Part shown: positions 7,307 through 16,229 of the stretch, piece after piece
How positions within the stretch are numbered: position 1 is the stretch's first letter
How the letters are laid out: the number at the start of each line of letters is the position of its first letter
Assembly (NCBI GenBank): GCA_024698005.1
Contig: JAILRW010000136.1
Coordinates: forward strand, 1-33,240
Direction: 5' to 3'
DNA: 33,240 bases
Origin: Sphaerochaetaceae bacterium
GTDB lineage: Bacteria; Spirochaetota; Spirochaetia; Sphaerochaetales; Sphaerochaetaceae
Position numbers and translations under genes: made by a program
Notes under the pieces: generated by a model
What the model saw: only the letters and a program-made list of their open reading frames with translations
Databases searched by the model: none
What the model was told of the DNA's origin: nothing

Positions 7307-8321
7307 ACTTCCTCCTGAACTTATAGCTCAGGAACCTGTAGAGAGAAGGGGAGATGAGAAGCTCCTTCTTTTAAATAAGAATACTGGACTCTTTGAAGAT
7401 AAAGTGATGAAGGATTTTCCTTCTCTTCTTGATGAGAACTCAATACTTGTAGTTAACAACTCAAAGGTCAGAAAGGCCAGATGTTTTGGTAAGACAGAAT
7501 TTGGAGGCCTTGTAGAATTTCTTTTCTTGGAAGAGAACGAAGACCACTCCTGGATCTGCATGATATCAAAATCAAAGAAGCAGAAAATTGGTAGAAAGTA
7601 CTCCTTCTATGATAAGAATGGAGAGCTTGTTAAAGTTGCAACCTTAATTGGTGAATATCCAGATGGAAACAGACAGGTAACTTTTGAAGAACCTCTCGAA
7701 GAAGAGTTCTTCTCTCGATGTGGCCATGTTCCTCTTCCTCCATATATCAAGAGAGAGGACAAGTTTTCTGACGAAACGAGATACCAGACAATCTATGCAA
7801 AGAATGAGGGGTCAGTTGCAGCTCCTACAGCAGGACTTCACTTCACTCCAGAAATCCTGGAAGAGATCAAGAATAGAGGAATTGAAATTGTAGAAGTAAC
7901 TCTTCATGTTGGTGCCGGAACATTTCTTCCTGTCAGAAGTGAAAATATTGAAGATCATCACATGCACTATGAAAGATATACAATCCTTCCTGAAGTTGCC
8001 GACAAACTCAATGAAGCAAAGAAGAGTGGCAAGAAGATTGTATCAGTTGGAACAACTAGCGTAAGAACACTTGAAAGTGCAGTGAACGAAAATGGATTAA
8101 TCGAAAGTGGAACAAGAAGAACAAATATATTTATCCACCCAGGTGTTCCTTTCCGTTTTGTAGATAACCTTTTGACTAATTTCCATACTCCAGAGTCAAC
8201 ATTGTTGATGCTTGTTAGTGCCCTGGCTGGAAAGGAGAATATCTTCAGAGCATATGAACACGCAGTACAAGAAAGGTACCGCTTCTTCAGTTATGGAGAT
8301 GCAATGTTCATCAATGGTTGA
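7281..8321 (+). CDS. queA: S-adenosylmethionine:tRNA ribosyltransferase-isomerase QueA
   Basis: QueA transfers the ribosyl part of SAM to preQ1 in tRNA, making epoxyqueuosine. It acts after Tgt, which is encoded at the far end of this window. The product has 346 residues from the ATG at 7281. It opens with FELPPELIAQEP and carries the family blocks SVAAPTAGLHFTPEIL, TLHVGAGTFLPV, VGTTSVRTLES and TNFHTPESTLLML. The frame is open from a GTG at 7269, but that would bury the AGAGGT at 7265-7270, which is a reasonable ribosome site for 7281. The gene overlaps ruvB by 26 bases. Its stop lies inside the end of the convergent tmk gene, the two coding regions sharing 11 bases. Confidence 0.96.
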   Translation: MLTKEYYFELPPELIAQEPVERRGDEKLLLLNKNTGLFEDKVMKDFPSLLDENSILVVNNSKVRKARCFGKTEFGGLVEFLFLEENEDHSWICMISKSKKQKIGRKYSFYDKNGELVKVATLIGEYPDGNRQVTFEEPLEEEFFSRCGHVPLPPYIKREDKFSDETRYQTIYAKNEGSVAAPTAGLHFTPEILEEIKNRGIEIVEVTLHVGAGTFLPVRSENIEDHHMHYERYTILPEVADKLNEAKKSGKKIVSVGTTSVRTLESAVNENGLIESGTRRTNIFIHPGVPFRFVDNLLTNFHTPESTLLMLVSALAGKENIFRAYEHAVQERYRFFSYGDAMFING

Positions 8322-8931
8322 TATAGCCTTCGATTTCCTTAAGTACCAATAAGGATGCTTCCACAGCACTTAGTTCTGCAGGAATCCTAATAAGTTTTAC
8401 GCCTTCAGGGAGTTCTCTGAAGGCTTTTTCAAAGTTTTCTCTGACACTCTTCAGATACTCTTCCTTTTCAAACAGTTCCTTTGCCTCTCCTCTAGAGTTA
8501 ATTCTTTCCATACAGAGAGAAACTGGTGCATCAAGGTAGATTACACATCGAGGATGAGGATAGTTGTTGATTGTCTTAACATAGTCAAAATCAAGCTGAA
8601 CTGTCTGATATGCAAGAGAAGAGTAGAAGTAACGATCAGAAAGAACGATTGTCCCTTCTTTTGTCTTTTTCTCAATTCCATAATCAGGATTGTAAAGATG
8701 GTCATGCCTGTCTGCAGAATAGAGCAGGGCCAATGCTTGGGGTGTAGTAATAATTTCATGTCTCAAAGCCTGTCTAACGACCTTGCCAATTGCATTATCT
8801 GTAGGTTCGAATGTAGTTTCTACATTAAAACCTATATTGATTAATGCATTGCCAAGAAGTTTGAGCTGGGTAGACTTTCCAGAGCCATCAAGACCTTCAA
8901 ACACAAAGAAATTATCAAGAACTTTATTCAT
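8311..8931 (-). CDS. tmk: Thymidylate kinase
   Basis: Phosphorylates dTMP to dTDP. The 206-residue product has the P-loop GLDGSGKST at 13-21, an FEPTD loop where many homologues have REPGG, the SADRHDHL and SDRYFYSSLAYQ nucleotide-binding blocks, the YLDAP strand, and a lid segment around RGEAKELFEK. The frame extends 11 codons upstream of the chosen ATG (8931). That ATG is preceded by GGAG with six bases between and gives normal family length. It is a single-gene unit on the minus strand between two plus-strand operons. It converges on queA with an 11-base overlap and diverges from tamB across about 80 bases. No terminator for tmk itself was seen. Confidence 0.95.
   Translation of the reverse strand: MNKVLDNFFVFEGLDGSGKSTQLKLLGNALINIGFNVETTFEPTDNAIGKVVRQALRHEIITTPQALALLYSADRHDHLYNPDYGIEKKTKEGTIVLSDRYFYSSLAYQTVQLDFDYVKTINNYPHPRCVIYLDAPVSLCMERINSRGEAKELFEKEEYLKSVRENFEKAFRELPEGVKLIRIPAELSAVEASLLVLKEIEGYINH
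8401..8429 (+). terminator. Intrinsic terminator for the queA operon, inside tmk (antisense)
   Basis: GCCTTCAG (8401-8408) and CTGAAGGC (8417-8424) form a perfect 8-bp stem around an 8-base loop, followed at once by TTTTT on the plus strand. It is 80 bases past the queA stop. The same bases encode the KAFRELPEG segment of tmk on the other strand. On the minus strand the stem is not followed by a T-run, so it should act only on plus-strand transcripts. Confidence 0.7.
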
Positions 8932-9013
8932 CCAAAACTCCAATTTCAAAGAATATAATAACAATTAGTGATGAATAAAAACAATCAATGGATTATATTT
9001 AAAATGGATAAAT

Positions 9014-12000
9014 ATGAAATATCATACGACACTTTCAGTAATTCTGATTTCTCTTGGAGCACTTCTGTTTTTCCTTGCAGTAGCAGTTTTCTGTGTCGAC
9101 TCACTCAACCTTGATTCCCCTGGAAACATTCTTATTGAGAGTTTAGAGAATATAAGGGATGACGATCTACCTTTTACTCTTTCTTTCTCAGCAATCGATA
9201 GAAAGATGGACAGGGAGATTACAGTACATGATATTGACTTCAATTATAAGGGGGTTCAGCAAGTAAAGGCCAGAACCGCTACTATTGTACAGAACCCAGC
9301 CTCTCTCTTCTCCAAACTACTTTTGAGAAGGGGAAGCATAAGAATTTTGATTGAAGGTCTTGAGTTCAAATATGCAAATTATCCAGAAGAAGATAATAGT
9401 GATAAGCCATCAACATTTGATGAAAAAGTTCTGCTTAACCAGATAGCAGATCTAATAGAGAAAAGGACAAAGGGATACCTCTTCAACTTTGACTACGAGG
9501 TAATCATAGATAATGCCAATATTTCTTATGAAGATCTAATTCTTATAGATGACTGCTATGCTGAGCTGAAGTTTGATAGAGGAATGCTGCTTAGAAATAT
9601 CTATTTTGATATTCCTAGTATTGTAATGAAGCAGGGTGAGACGGTCACAAAACTTGATAAACTTGTAGCCATAGCAGATAGAACAAACTCCTACGATATT
9701 GATGCCAGTTTTGATAGCCTATCTGTAATCAGCAATGATATTTCCTTGATCACAGGAAATATGAGTTTTTCTTCAAAATTTGACACTCTTTATGATCTAG
9801 ATATAAAACATGTTCCTTTTGATGCAAAACTAGAGAGTATTGCCTATGCAGATGGCAAGACAGAATTCAATATTACAGATGTAACAGCAAAAGAAGAAGA
9901 AAGGGGAGCATCCCTTATTGCCTCTTCTTTTCTGTTAAAACATAGTGAATACACTGCATCTACAGAAAATATTGAAGCATTATTATCTGGAAATTTATCT
10001 GATGAATATCAGGTCTCTATCAACTCAAATATTCCTATCATCATAAAACAAGGTGATGAAGATCTGATCGATGTAAATGGGTACGATGCAACATTGAAAT
10101 ATGATGGCCTGTATACACTCGAAGCAGTGCTTGATGATGTAGACTTTGTATACGTAGATGATTTCACAAAATCAATTATCAAAAATATCAATCTTAACGA
10201 TAGCCACATCTACTGTCAGTACATAGAAGATAAACTATACGGAGAAATCAACTCTGAATTATCTATTGACAGTGACAAGAAATATTTTGATAAGACAAAA
10301 ACAAAATTCTCAGCAGGTTTCTTCAGTGATAAGAATAAGGTTACTGAATATTTCTTGAATGTTGATGGCCTTTATTTCCCAAGTGTAAGTTCTCCAATAG
10401 TTGGAAAACTATCATATAGCAATGAAAAACTGAGTGGTAATTTCCGTTATTCCGACTCACTGTTTATTAGCCTTGATAGAACCAAAGGTTTCAGGCTCAA
10501 TGCAGATATCAACTCTCTTGATCTCTTGGATTTTGAACCACTTATTTCTATGGTCACTCCAATTTTCAAGAACTACATTGCAAAGGAAACCGCACTATCT
10601 GGAACTATAAGAATCAACTCTGAAAATGAAATCCTAAAGTCATCAACTATTTATTCATCCTTGGCTCTTTCCAATATCAGATTCAATGATTACAGATTTG
10701 GCTTTGCAACTCTCGTAGATTCTTCAATCGAAGACAGTATTATCAAAATCAAATCTATATCAGCTTCAACTGAATTCTTCAGAGCTTCCTATACAGGACA
10801 GATTGATTTGAAAACAAAGATTCCTGAAGGTCATTTCGAAATTGTAAATCCTAATTCAGGCAAGGAATATTTCACAACAGATGTAAATTTGAATGTCAAT
10901 AACGGATATCTTTTCAATGCATCCCTTCCAACTATCTATGAAAGCAGTGTAAAGGGTATTGTAAAGAGAGATAACAACAATTGTCTTATCGCAAATGGTA
11001 CACTTGTTTCTGGTATTGATAGCTATCCTGTAAGTGTTTTCAATGATCCAGAGAATGGTATTACTAAAATTACTTCAAAAGGTTTCAACTTCAATCTTGA
11101 AATCATTGAATCAATCATTTCATCCAAGCTTGAATTTGCATCATATAAAGTCCCTGTAAAGAGCAAGGAAATCAAACCATTGATAATCAACGGTAAGCTA
11201 TTGGCTACCTTCAACTTCCAGGACCAGAGTCTTTATGGAAACAGTACAACAATTGACTTGATCGACTTCAGATTCCTTCCTTCAGAACCCGATATCCATT
11301 TCAATGTTGAATTTACAAATGATTATCTTGCAGTAAATGAGATATCTGTAGTCAATGATTTTTCTCTTCTCACAGGTAGATTCTTTTTTGATTTCAAGAA
11401 GAGTGCTATTGCTGCTAGGTTGGGAAATGAAGAAGAGAATGCTTATCTATCAATTTTGAAGAAGACAAAAGGGTACACAGGTATTATCGATGTTGAAAAC
11501 TTCAATCTTGCTAGATTTGGATTTGAAAACCTCAGAGCCAATGCCTCTCTCACAGGTAGAGGAACCAAGCTTGATGAATTTACCTTCTCTGGTAGCATGA
11601 ACGCTGCAAATGAAAATTCAGATAACTACATCCTGAAATCAGATATCATCTTAACCCCAGTCAAACTTGCACTGTCCAATTTTGATTACGATACCGATGT
11701 ACTTGATGTTCATTCAGATTCAATTACTCTTGATTCCACGACTGGAAGTTCTGCAGCTATTTTCAACATCAAGTATAATATCAAGAACAAGGATAGAGAT
11801 TATCCATTAGATATCAACTTCAACTATTCACTCAAATTACCAGACTATGAGAACTTCATTGATATGGGTTTCAATATCGGAGACTACATAAAAGGTGGCG
11901 GATTTTTGGATTCCCAGATACATATCAGCGATATCGTTCTTGATAATGGAATTGGCATTTGGAATAGGGATATATCTCTTAAATTCAACAAGGAAGAGTT

Positions 12001-13618
12001 CACAGCAAGCGGAAATCTAGTTGATGGAAAGTATGAAATTGCTACCAAGACAATGGACGTGACAATTTATGAGAATGAAATATTCTCCGGTCATTTCAAG
12101 GGAAGTGTCGTATATCCTGAATACGATATTCTCGTAGAAGATATGTCTTTCAATTTACATACTCTTGTTTCCTTCTTTAAGTATCCAATCTTCTACTTTG
12201 GACCAGATTCCTATGTAAACGCTAATCTTAGAGTTTATGGCAAGGGCAGGAATTTCCATATCTTTGGTGATGTTTCCTCTGAGAAGATGATGATGAATAC
12301 CTGGTGGATCGATCAGGATGATTTTGTTGCTACCAACTTGAAGATGACAATTATTGATAATGAATTGGATTCAGGTTTGATGCCAACAACAATTATCAAC
12401 AGAGAAACAGGAGAAATCAGGGAAGGCAAGGTCAGATTCTTCGGAACTTTCGGAGGCCCTAACTTAGTTGACCATATCGCACTTGATGCATATACAGATG
12501 AGAATGCCAAGTTACATATTTTCTGTCCTATAAGTTCCTACAATGCACAGATCGAAGGTTATGGCTGGGGCCATTTCACATATGAAAGTGAAGTCCTGCT
12601 TCAGCACATGACAGGTGAAATGTATATTGAAGATTTTGACATTGGTATTGGAATCGATCCACTCCCTGAATGGTGGGAAGAGGGTACGATCCAGTATACA
12701 GATGACTTCCTCCTTACATTCTCAAAAAATGTTCGCTTCCTGCTTCCAAACAGTTCAGATCCAATCCTTACTGCGTATGTAAAGGAAGGAGATCAAGTTA
12801 GATTCCAATATGATACTAGATATAAGAATGCAACAGTAACTGGTGAAATCAATCTCAAAGGTGGAGAAATCTATTACTTCAACAAGAATTTCTATATCAC
12901 TGAAGGTAGTTTGTTCTTCCCATCAAATGCTCTGAGAGAACCACGCATTTCTCTGAGAGCAAAACTGTCTGATTATGATAGTAAAGGCAATAGAGTTGAT
13001 ATCTATCTTGTCCTGAACAACTCAACAATTAATGAATTCAATCCATACTTTGAATCATCTCCACAGAAGACGACATCAGAGATAATGAGTATTCTTGGAA
13101 ACGTACTTGTTGCCCCAGAAAATGAGGCCAATTCAAGTATCCTTGGTTCTTTGGTATCTATTTTCTCAAGTGGTATGGATATGATGGGTAGGGCAGGTGT
13201 TATCAGCAATAAATTCTCAATAAGGAACTTGTCAGACTCTATTAAAGAGAACTTGAAACTAGATATGTTCTCTGTTCGCACTCAGCTTGTTCAGAACGTA
13301 ATTCTTGATTCTGTTTTCACACCAGGACAGACAGTATATACACCAATTTCAAGAATTCTGAACAATACAACAGTTTTCTTTGGAAAACAGCTTTCTGATT
13401 CTTTGTTCATAAAAGGTATGATCAGACTGAACTCAAAGGAACAGACTAAAAACAAGAATCCATTCCTGTCCAAGGATCTCATGCTTGATTATGAGTTGTC
13501 ACTTGACTGGGAAAATCCTATTGGTCTTTTTACTTTCAGTACTAATCCAATTAATCTATTCCCTCACAATATTATGAAGAATTTTGGAATCTCTTATCGC
13601 AAACGAATTGAATTCTAG
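9014..13618 (+). CDS. tamB: TamB-like translocation and assembly module protein (DUF490/AsmA-like)
   Basis: TamB-family proteins are inner-membrane-anchored periplasm-spanning beta structures that help outer-membrane protein insertion and probably lipid transfer. In Borrelia the TamB orthologue is reported to interact with BamA, whose gene follows here. The 1534-residue product has an N-terminal membrane anchor at about residues 7-28. A very long, repetitive, beta-rich middle follows with no enzymatic motif. The C-terminal TamB domain (about the last 300 residues) includes ATVTGEINLKGGEIYYFNKNF-type strands, NPYFESSPQKTTSEIMSILG and a terminal phenylalanine. Similarity is by domain pattern, since the middle is poorly conserved in the family. 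The ATG at 9014 lacks a strong ribosome site, with a candidate TATATT -10 at 8994-8999. Next gene: bamA, 80 bases on. Confidence 0.88.
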   Translation: MKYHTTLSVILISLGALLFFLAVAVFCVDSLNLDSPGNILIESLENIRDDDLPFTLSFSAIDRKMDREITVHDIDFNYKGVQQVKARTATIVQNPASLFSKLLLRRGSIRILIEGLEFKYANYPEEDNSDKPSTFDEKVLLNQIADLIEKRTKGYLFNFDYEVIIDNANISYEDLILIDDCYAELKFDRGMLLRNIYFDIPSIVMKQGETVTKLDKLVAIADRTNSYDIDASFDSLSVISNDISLITGNMSFSSKFDTLYDLDIKHVPFDAKLESIAYADGKTEFNITDVTAKEEERGASLIASSFLLKHSEYTASTENIEALLSGNLSDEYQVSINSNIPIIIKQGDEDLIDVNGYDATLKYDGLYTLEAVLDDVDFVYVDDFTKSIIKNINLNDSHIYCQYIEDKLYGEINSELSIDSDKKYFDKTKTKFSAGFFSDKNKVTEYFLNVDGLYFPSVSSPIVGKLSYSNEKLSGNFRYSDSLFISLDRTKGFRLNADINSLDLLDFEPLISMVTPIFKNYIAKETALSGTIRINSENEILKSSTIYSSLALSNIRFNDYRFGFATLVDSSIEDSIIKIKSISASTEFFRASYTGQIDLKTKIPEGHFEIVNPNSGKEYFTTDVNLNVNNGYLFNASLPTIYESSVKGIVKRDNNNCLIANGTLVSGIDSYPVSVFNDPENGITKITSKGFNFNLEIIESIISSKLEFASYKVPVKSKEIKPLIINGKLLATFNFQDQSLYGNSTTIDLIDFRFLPSEPDIHFNVEFTNDYLAVNEISVVNDFSLLTGRFFFDFKKSAIAARLGNEEENAYLSILKKTKGYTGIIDVENFNLARFGFENLRANASLTGRGTKLDEFTFSGSMNAANENSDNYILKSDIILTPVKLALSNFDYDTDVLDVHSDSITLDSTTGSSAAIFNIKYNIKNKDRDYPLDINFNYSLKLPDYENFIDMGFNIGDYIKGGGFLDSQIHISDIVLDNGIGIWNRDISLKFNKEEFTASGNLVDGKYEIATKTMDVTIYENEIFSGHFKGSVVYPEYDILVEDMSFNLHTLVSFFKYPIFYFGPDSYVNANLRVYGKGRNFHIFGDVSSEKMMMNTWWIDQDDFVATNLKMTIIDNELDSGLMPTTIINRETGEIREGKVRFFGTFGGPNLVDHIALDAYTDENAKLHIFCPISSYNAQIEGYGWGHFTYESEVLLQHMTGEMYIEDFDIGIGIDPLPEWWEEGTIQYTDDFLLTFSKNVRFLLPNSSDPILTAYVKEGDQVRFQYDTRYKNATVTGEINLKGGEIYYFNKNFYITEGSLFFPSNALREPRISLRAKLSDYDSKGNRVDIYLVLNNSTINEFNPYFESSPQKTTSEIMSILGNVLVAPENEANSSILGSLVSIFSSGMDMMGRAGVISNKFSIRNLSDSIKENLKLDMFSVRTQLVQNVILDSVFTPGQTVYTPISRILNNTTVFFGKQLSDSLFIKGMIRLNSKEQTKNKNPFLSKDLMLDYELSLDWENPIGLFTFSTNPINLFPHNIMKNFGISYRKRIEF

Positions 13619-13632
13619 TTTATGTATAATTA

Positions 13633-13648
13633 TTGTGAAGAATCACAA
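13633..13648. promoter_or_regulatory. Operator-like palindrome upstream of bamA
   Basis: TTGTGA-AGAA-TCACAA is a perfect dyad with 6-base arms in the 80-base tamB-bamA gap, about 60 bases before the bamA start. The half-sites resemble those of Crp/Fnr-family regulators, but the 4-base spacer differs from the classic CRP spacing. It could equally be an RNA hairpin in the tamB-bamA message. Confidence 0.3.
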
Positions 13649-13653
13649 CATAA

Positions 13654-13682
13654 TTGGAAATTTACGTTTTTTATTATATAGT
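13654..13682 (+). promoter_or_regulatory. Weak candidate promoter for bamA
   Basis: TTGGAA (13654-13659) is followed after 17 bases by TATAGT (13677-13682). The implied start near 13689 would leave a leader of only about ten bases beginning at the AAAGGAG ribosome site. The region is A/T-rich, so a chance match is quite possible. Confidence 0.3.
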
Positions 13683-13700
13683 TCATGAAAGGAGAATATG

Positions 13701-16226
13701 ATGTTCAAGAAAAAAACTCTTATTTTTATCCTTATTTTTTTGACTATTAGCATGTCGCTATTTGCGAATGATTGGTATATAGGGAAAACAATTTCGAGCA
13801 TTGAATATGTAAACAATCAAAATATTTCAACTAGAAAGCTTACTGGCTTGCTTTCTTCTTATAAGGGAAAAACCCTTACAGATGATGTTATTTATGAAAT
13901 TGATGATATTCTCTATGCAGAGAATTGGATGAACTATTATATTCTCGATCCTATTCAAGATGAAAATCCAGACACTGTAACTTTAAGGCTCGAAATCCAT
14001 GAGCAACCTATGATCAAGTCCATTACTGTCGTAGGAAATGAAAAGGTAAAAGAGAGAGTTCTATTGGAAGAACAGTCAATCAATGTTGGCGATTTCTTCT
14101 CTCCAGGTGTTCTTAGTAGTCAGGCAGCAGCCCTTACAGAGTACTACATCTCAAATGGCTTTGTTTATGCTGAAGTCACTGCAGATTATGAAGAAAACAC
14201 AGAACTTAACCAGGTAAATATTATTTACAACTGCTTCGAAGGTGAAAGATACAAGGTTGGTGAGATTGTCTTCAGAGGCGTTGAAAGCTTTACTGACAAG
14301 CAGATCTTGAAGGTCATGGAAACAAAAGCAAAAGGCCTTTTCAAGAGTGGTTTCTATATTGAATCAGCAATCAACAACGATAGAAGAGCAATTGTAGATT
14401 ACTATAAAGAGAACGGCTTTAACGATGCTGAAGTTTCAAACATTGAGCTTTATAACATTACTTCTCCTGATGATGAATGTACTATGCTGCAGATTATCAT
14501 CTACATAAAAGAGGGTACTCAGTGGAGACTTGGTAATATTACATTTGAAGGTAACAATATCTTCACAGATGAAGAGATTCAGAAGGTAATATATCTGACA
14601 CCAGGCAATGCAAATAATGCACTTCAGGTTCAGACACAGATTCAGGAAATAGCATCCATGTATTATAACAATGGTTATATTTCAACTGGTATTACGGATA
14701 TTCAGACCAGAAATGAAGAAACAAAGACCATTGATCACAATTTTGTTATTGAAGAATCCAATAAGTCATATATTGAAAAGATTATTCTTACTGGCATGAA
14801 GAAGACAAAGCCTAAAGTATTCTTAAGAGAACTTGAGATAAAGGAAGGCGAAGTATTCTCACAGGCTAAGCTACAGAAGTCTTTCCAGAATTTGATGAAC
14901 ACCGGTATTCTCGAAGATGTCAAGACAGGCCTTTACAGAGGTGATACAGACAATGGCGTCGTTCTTGAACTTGCAGTCCAGGAAGGAAACCAGATGGAAG
15001 TACAGTTTGGTGCTACCTTCGGTGGTAATGTTGACGGTTTCCCAATCTCTGGATTCCTGCAGTGGTCCGATAAGAACCTTTTTGGTACTGGTCGTGACCT
15101 TACAATTGGTACAAACATCTCTCCTGATGCTCAGTCACTTAACATTTCTCTTTCTGATGACTTTGTAGGAAACAAGAGATGGAGTAATGGTATTTCTCTT
15201 TCTCTTGAAAAGAACAACAGAAAGAATCAGCTCCAGAAGCATCCAGGTAGTAAATACTACGATGGTAGAGATGATGAAAAGGAAACATTCCCACTTGGCT
15301 ATTATTCCTGGCAAGCATGGGATGATTCCGATAATAAGTATCCAGATAGCAGCTATCTTATGAACTATGATTTCTACAAGATTGCAGTTGGATACAACAC
15401 TGGTTATACCTTCACATACGATAAAGGAAACCTGAAGCTTGGTGCAGGTCTTTCAATTGGTTGGAACCATGCTACATATGATTCTAACTATGACCCTTAT
15501 GAGTTCTTGATCAAGAAATATGCCGAAGGCTGGAAGATGTCCAATAAGCTCACGTTCTCTATCACTTGGGATGCTAGAGACCTCGCAAAGAATACAAGTA
15601 GGGGCTATGTTCTTTCTTCTGGTTGGACTTATGCAGGTGGTATTCTCCAGGGTCTTTCCAACTACAACAAGCTTTCATTCTCTGCCTCTGGATACAAGAC
15701 AATCAAGAAGTTTGAGAACAAAGATGGTGATATCAAGAATTTAGTGTTGTCTGGAACTTCTCAGCTTTCATTCATGCTTCCACAGTATTGGGATTACTCA
15801 GCTGATGGTGGTATGGGCTGGCATGCTGCTTACATGGGTGCAACCAAGTACGAGATGCTTTATATGGATGGCATGAACATTGGTAGAGGTTTCTCTACAA
15901 TTTATGACCAGTCAATAATGTGGCATAACCAGGTAGAGTTAACATATCCATTGATCAAGAATGTACTTTCTTGGGAAATCTTTACTTCAGCAACTGCGCT
16001 CAAGAAGAGAATTGACAATAGTAAAGAGCTTAGCTGGTATCTTGGAGCAGGTGCAGGTATCAAACTCTCTATTCCAGGCTTCCCACTTGGTCTTTATCTC
16101 GTTAAGAACGCTACAAAGCTAGCTGGTAATGATTTCACATTCTTGTCAGGCCCAATTTTCAGGAACTCTGGTAGTTCAACTTCTGGTCTAAGATTGGTTC
16201 TCGCTATTACAACCAGTTTCTATTGA
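13701..16226 (+). CDS. bamA: Outer-membrane protein assembly factor BamA (Omp85)
   Basis: BamA is the central barrel that inserts beta-barrel proteins into the outer membrane. The signal peptide (FKKKTLIFILIFLTISMSLFA) should be cut before ND at about residue 23. Five POTRA repeats follow, roughly at 25-105, 106-185, 186-275, 276-357 and 358-433, each opening with a pattern like IKSITVVGNEKV. The last ~410 residues form the barrel. The loop-6 motif appears as GRGF (in NIGRGFSTIYDQ), and the C-terminus ends with alternating residues to a terminal SFY, a normal beta-signal. Two ATGs are adjacent (13698 and 13701). The second is six bases from AAAGGAG (13688-13694) and is preferred. tamB is upstream and mutS starts three bases after the stop. 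Confidence 0.95.
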   Translation: MFKKKTLIFILIFLTISMSLFANDWYIGKTISSIEYVNNQNISTRKLTGLLSSYKGKTLTDDVIYEIDDILYAENWMNYYILDPIQDENPDTVTLRLEIHEQPMIKSITVVGNEKVKERVLLEEQSINVGDFFSPGVLSSQAAALTEYYISNGFVYAEVTADYEENTELNQVNIIYNCFEGERYKVGEIVFRGVESFTDKQILKVMETKAKGLFKSGFYIESAINNDRRAIVDYYKENGFNDAEVSNIELYNITSPDDECTMLQIIIYIKEGTQWRLGNITFEGNNIFTDEEIQKVIYLTPGNANNALQVQTQIQEIASMYYNNGYISTGITDIQTRNEETKTIDHNFVIEESNKSYIEKIILTGMKKTKPKVFLRELEIKEGEVFSQAKLQKSFQNLMNTGILEDVKTGLYRGDTDNGVVLELAVQEGNQMEVQFGATFGGNVDGFPISGFLQWSDKNLFGTGRDLTIGTNISPDAQSLNISLSDDFVGNKRWSNGISLSLEKNNRKNQLQKHPGSKYYDGRDDEKETFPLGYYSWQAWDDSDNKYPDSSYLMNYDFYKIAVGYNTGYTFTYDKGNLKLGAGLSIGWNHATYDSNYDPYEFLIKKYAEGWKMSNKLTFSITWDARDLAKNTSRGYVLSSGWTYAGGILQGLSNYNKLSFSASGYKTIKKFENKDGDIKNLVLSGTSQLSFMLPQYWDYSADGGMGWHAAYMGATKYEMLYMDGMNIGRGFSTIYDQSIMWHNQVELTYPLIKNVLSWEIFTSATALKKRIDNSKELSWYLGAGAGIKLSIPGFPLGLYLVKNATKLAGNDFTFLSGPIFRNSGSSTSGLRLVLAITTSFY

Positions 16227-16229
16227 TCT

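Noticed and set aside
8310-8322. ATCAA-TGG-TTGAT dyad as a terminator at the queA/tmk junction
   Set aside because: The stem is only five A/T-rich base pairs with no T-run on either strand. The 8401-8429 hairpin is a far better terminator.
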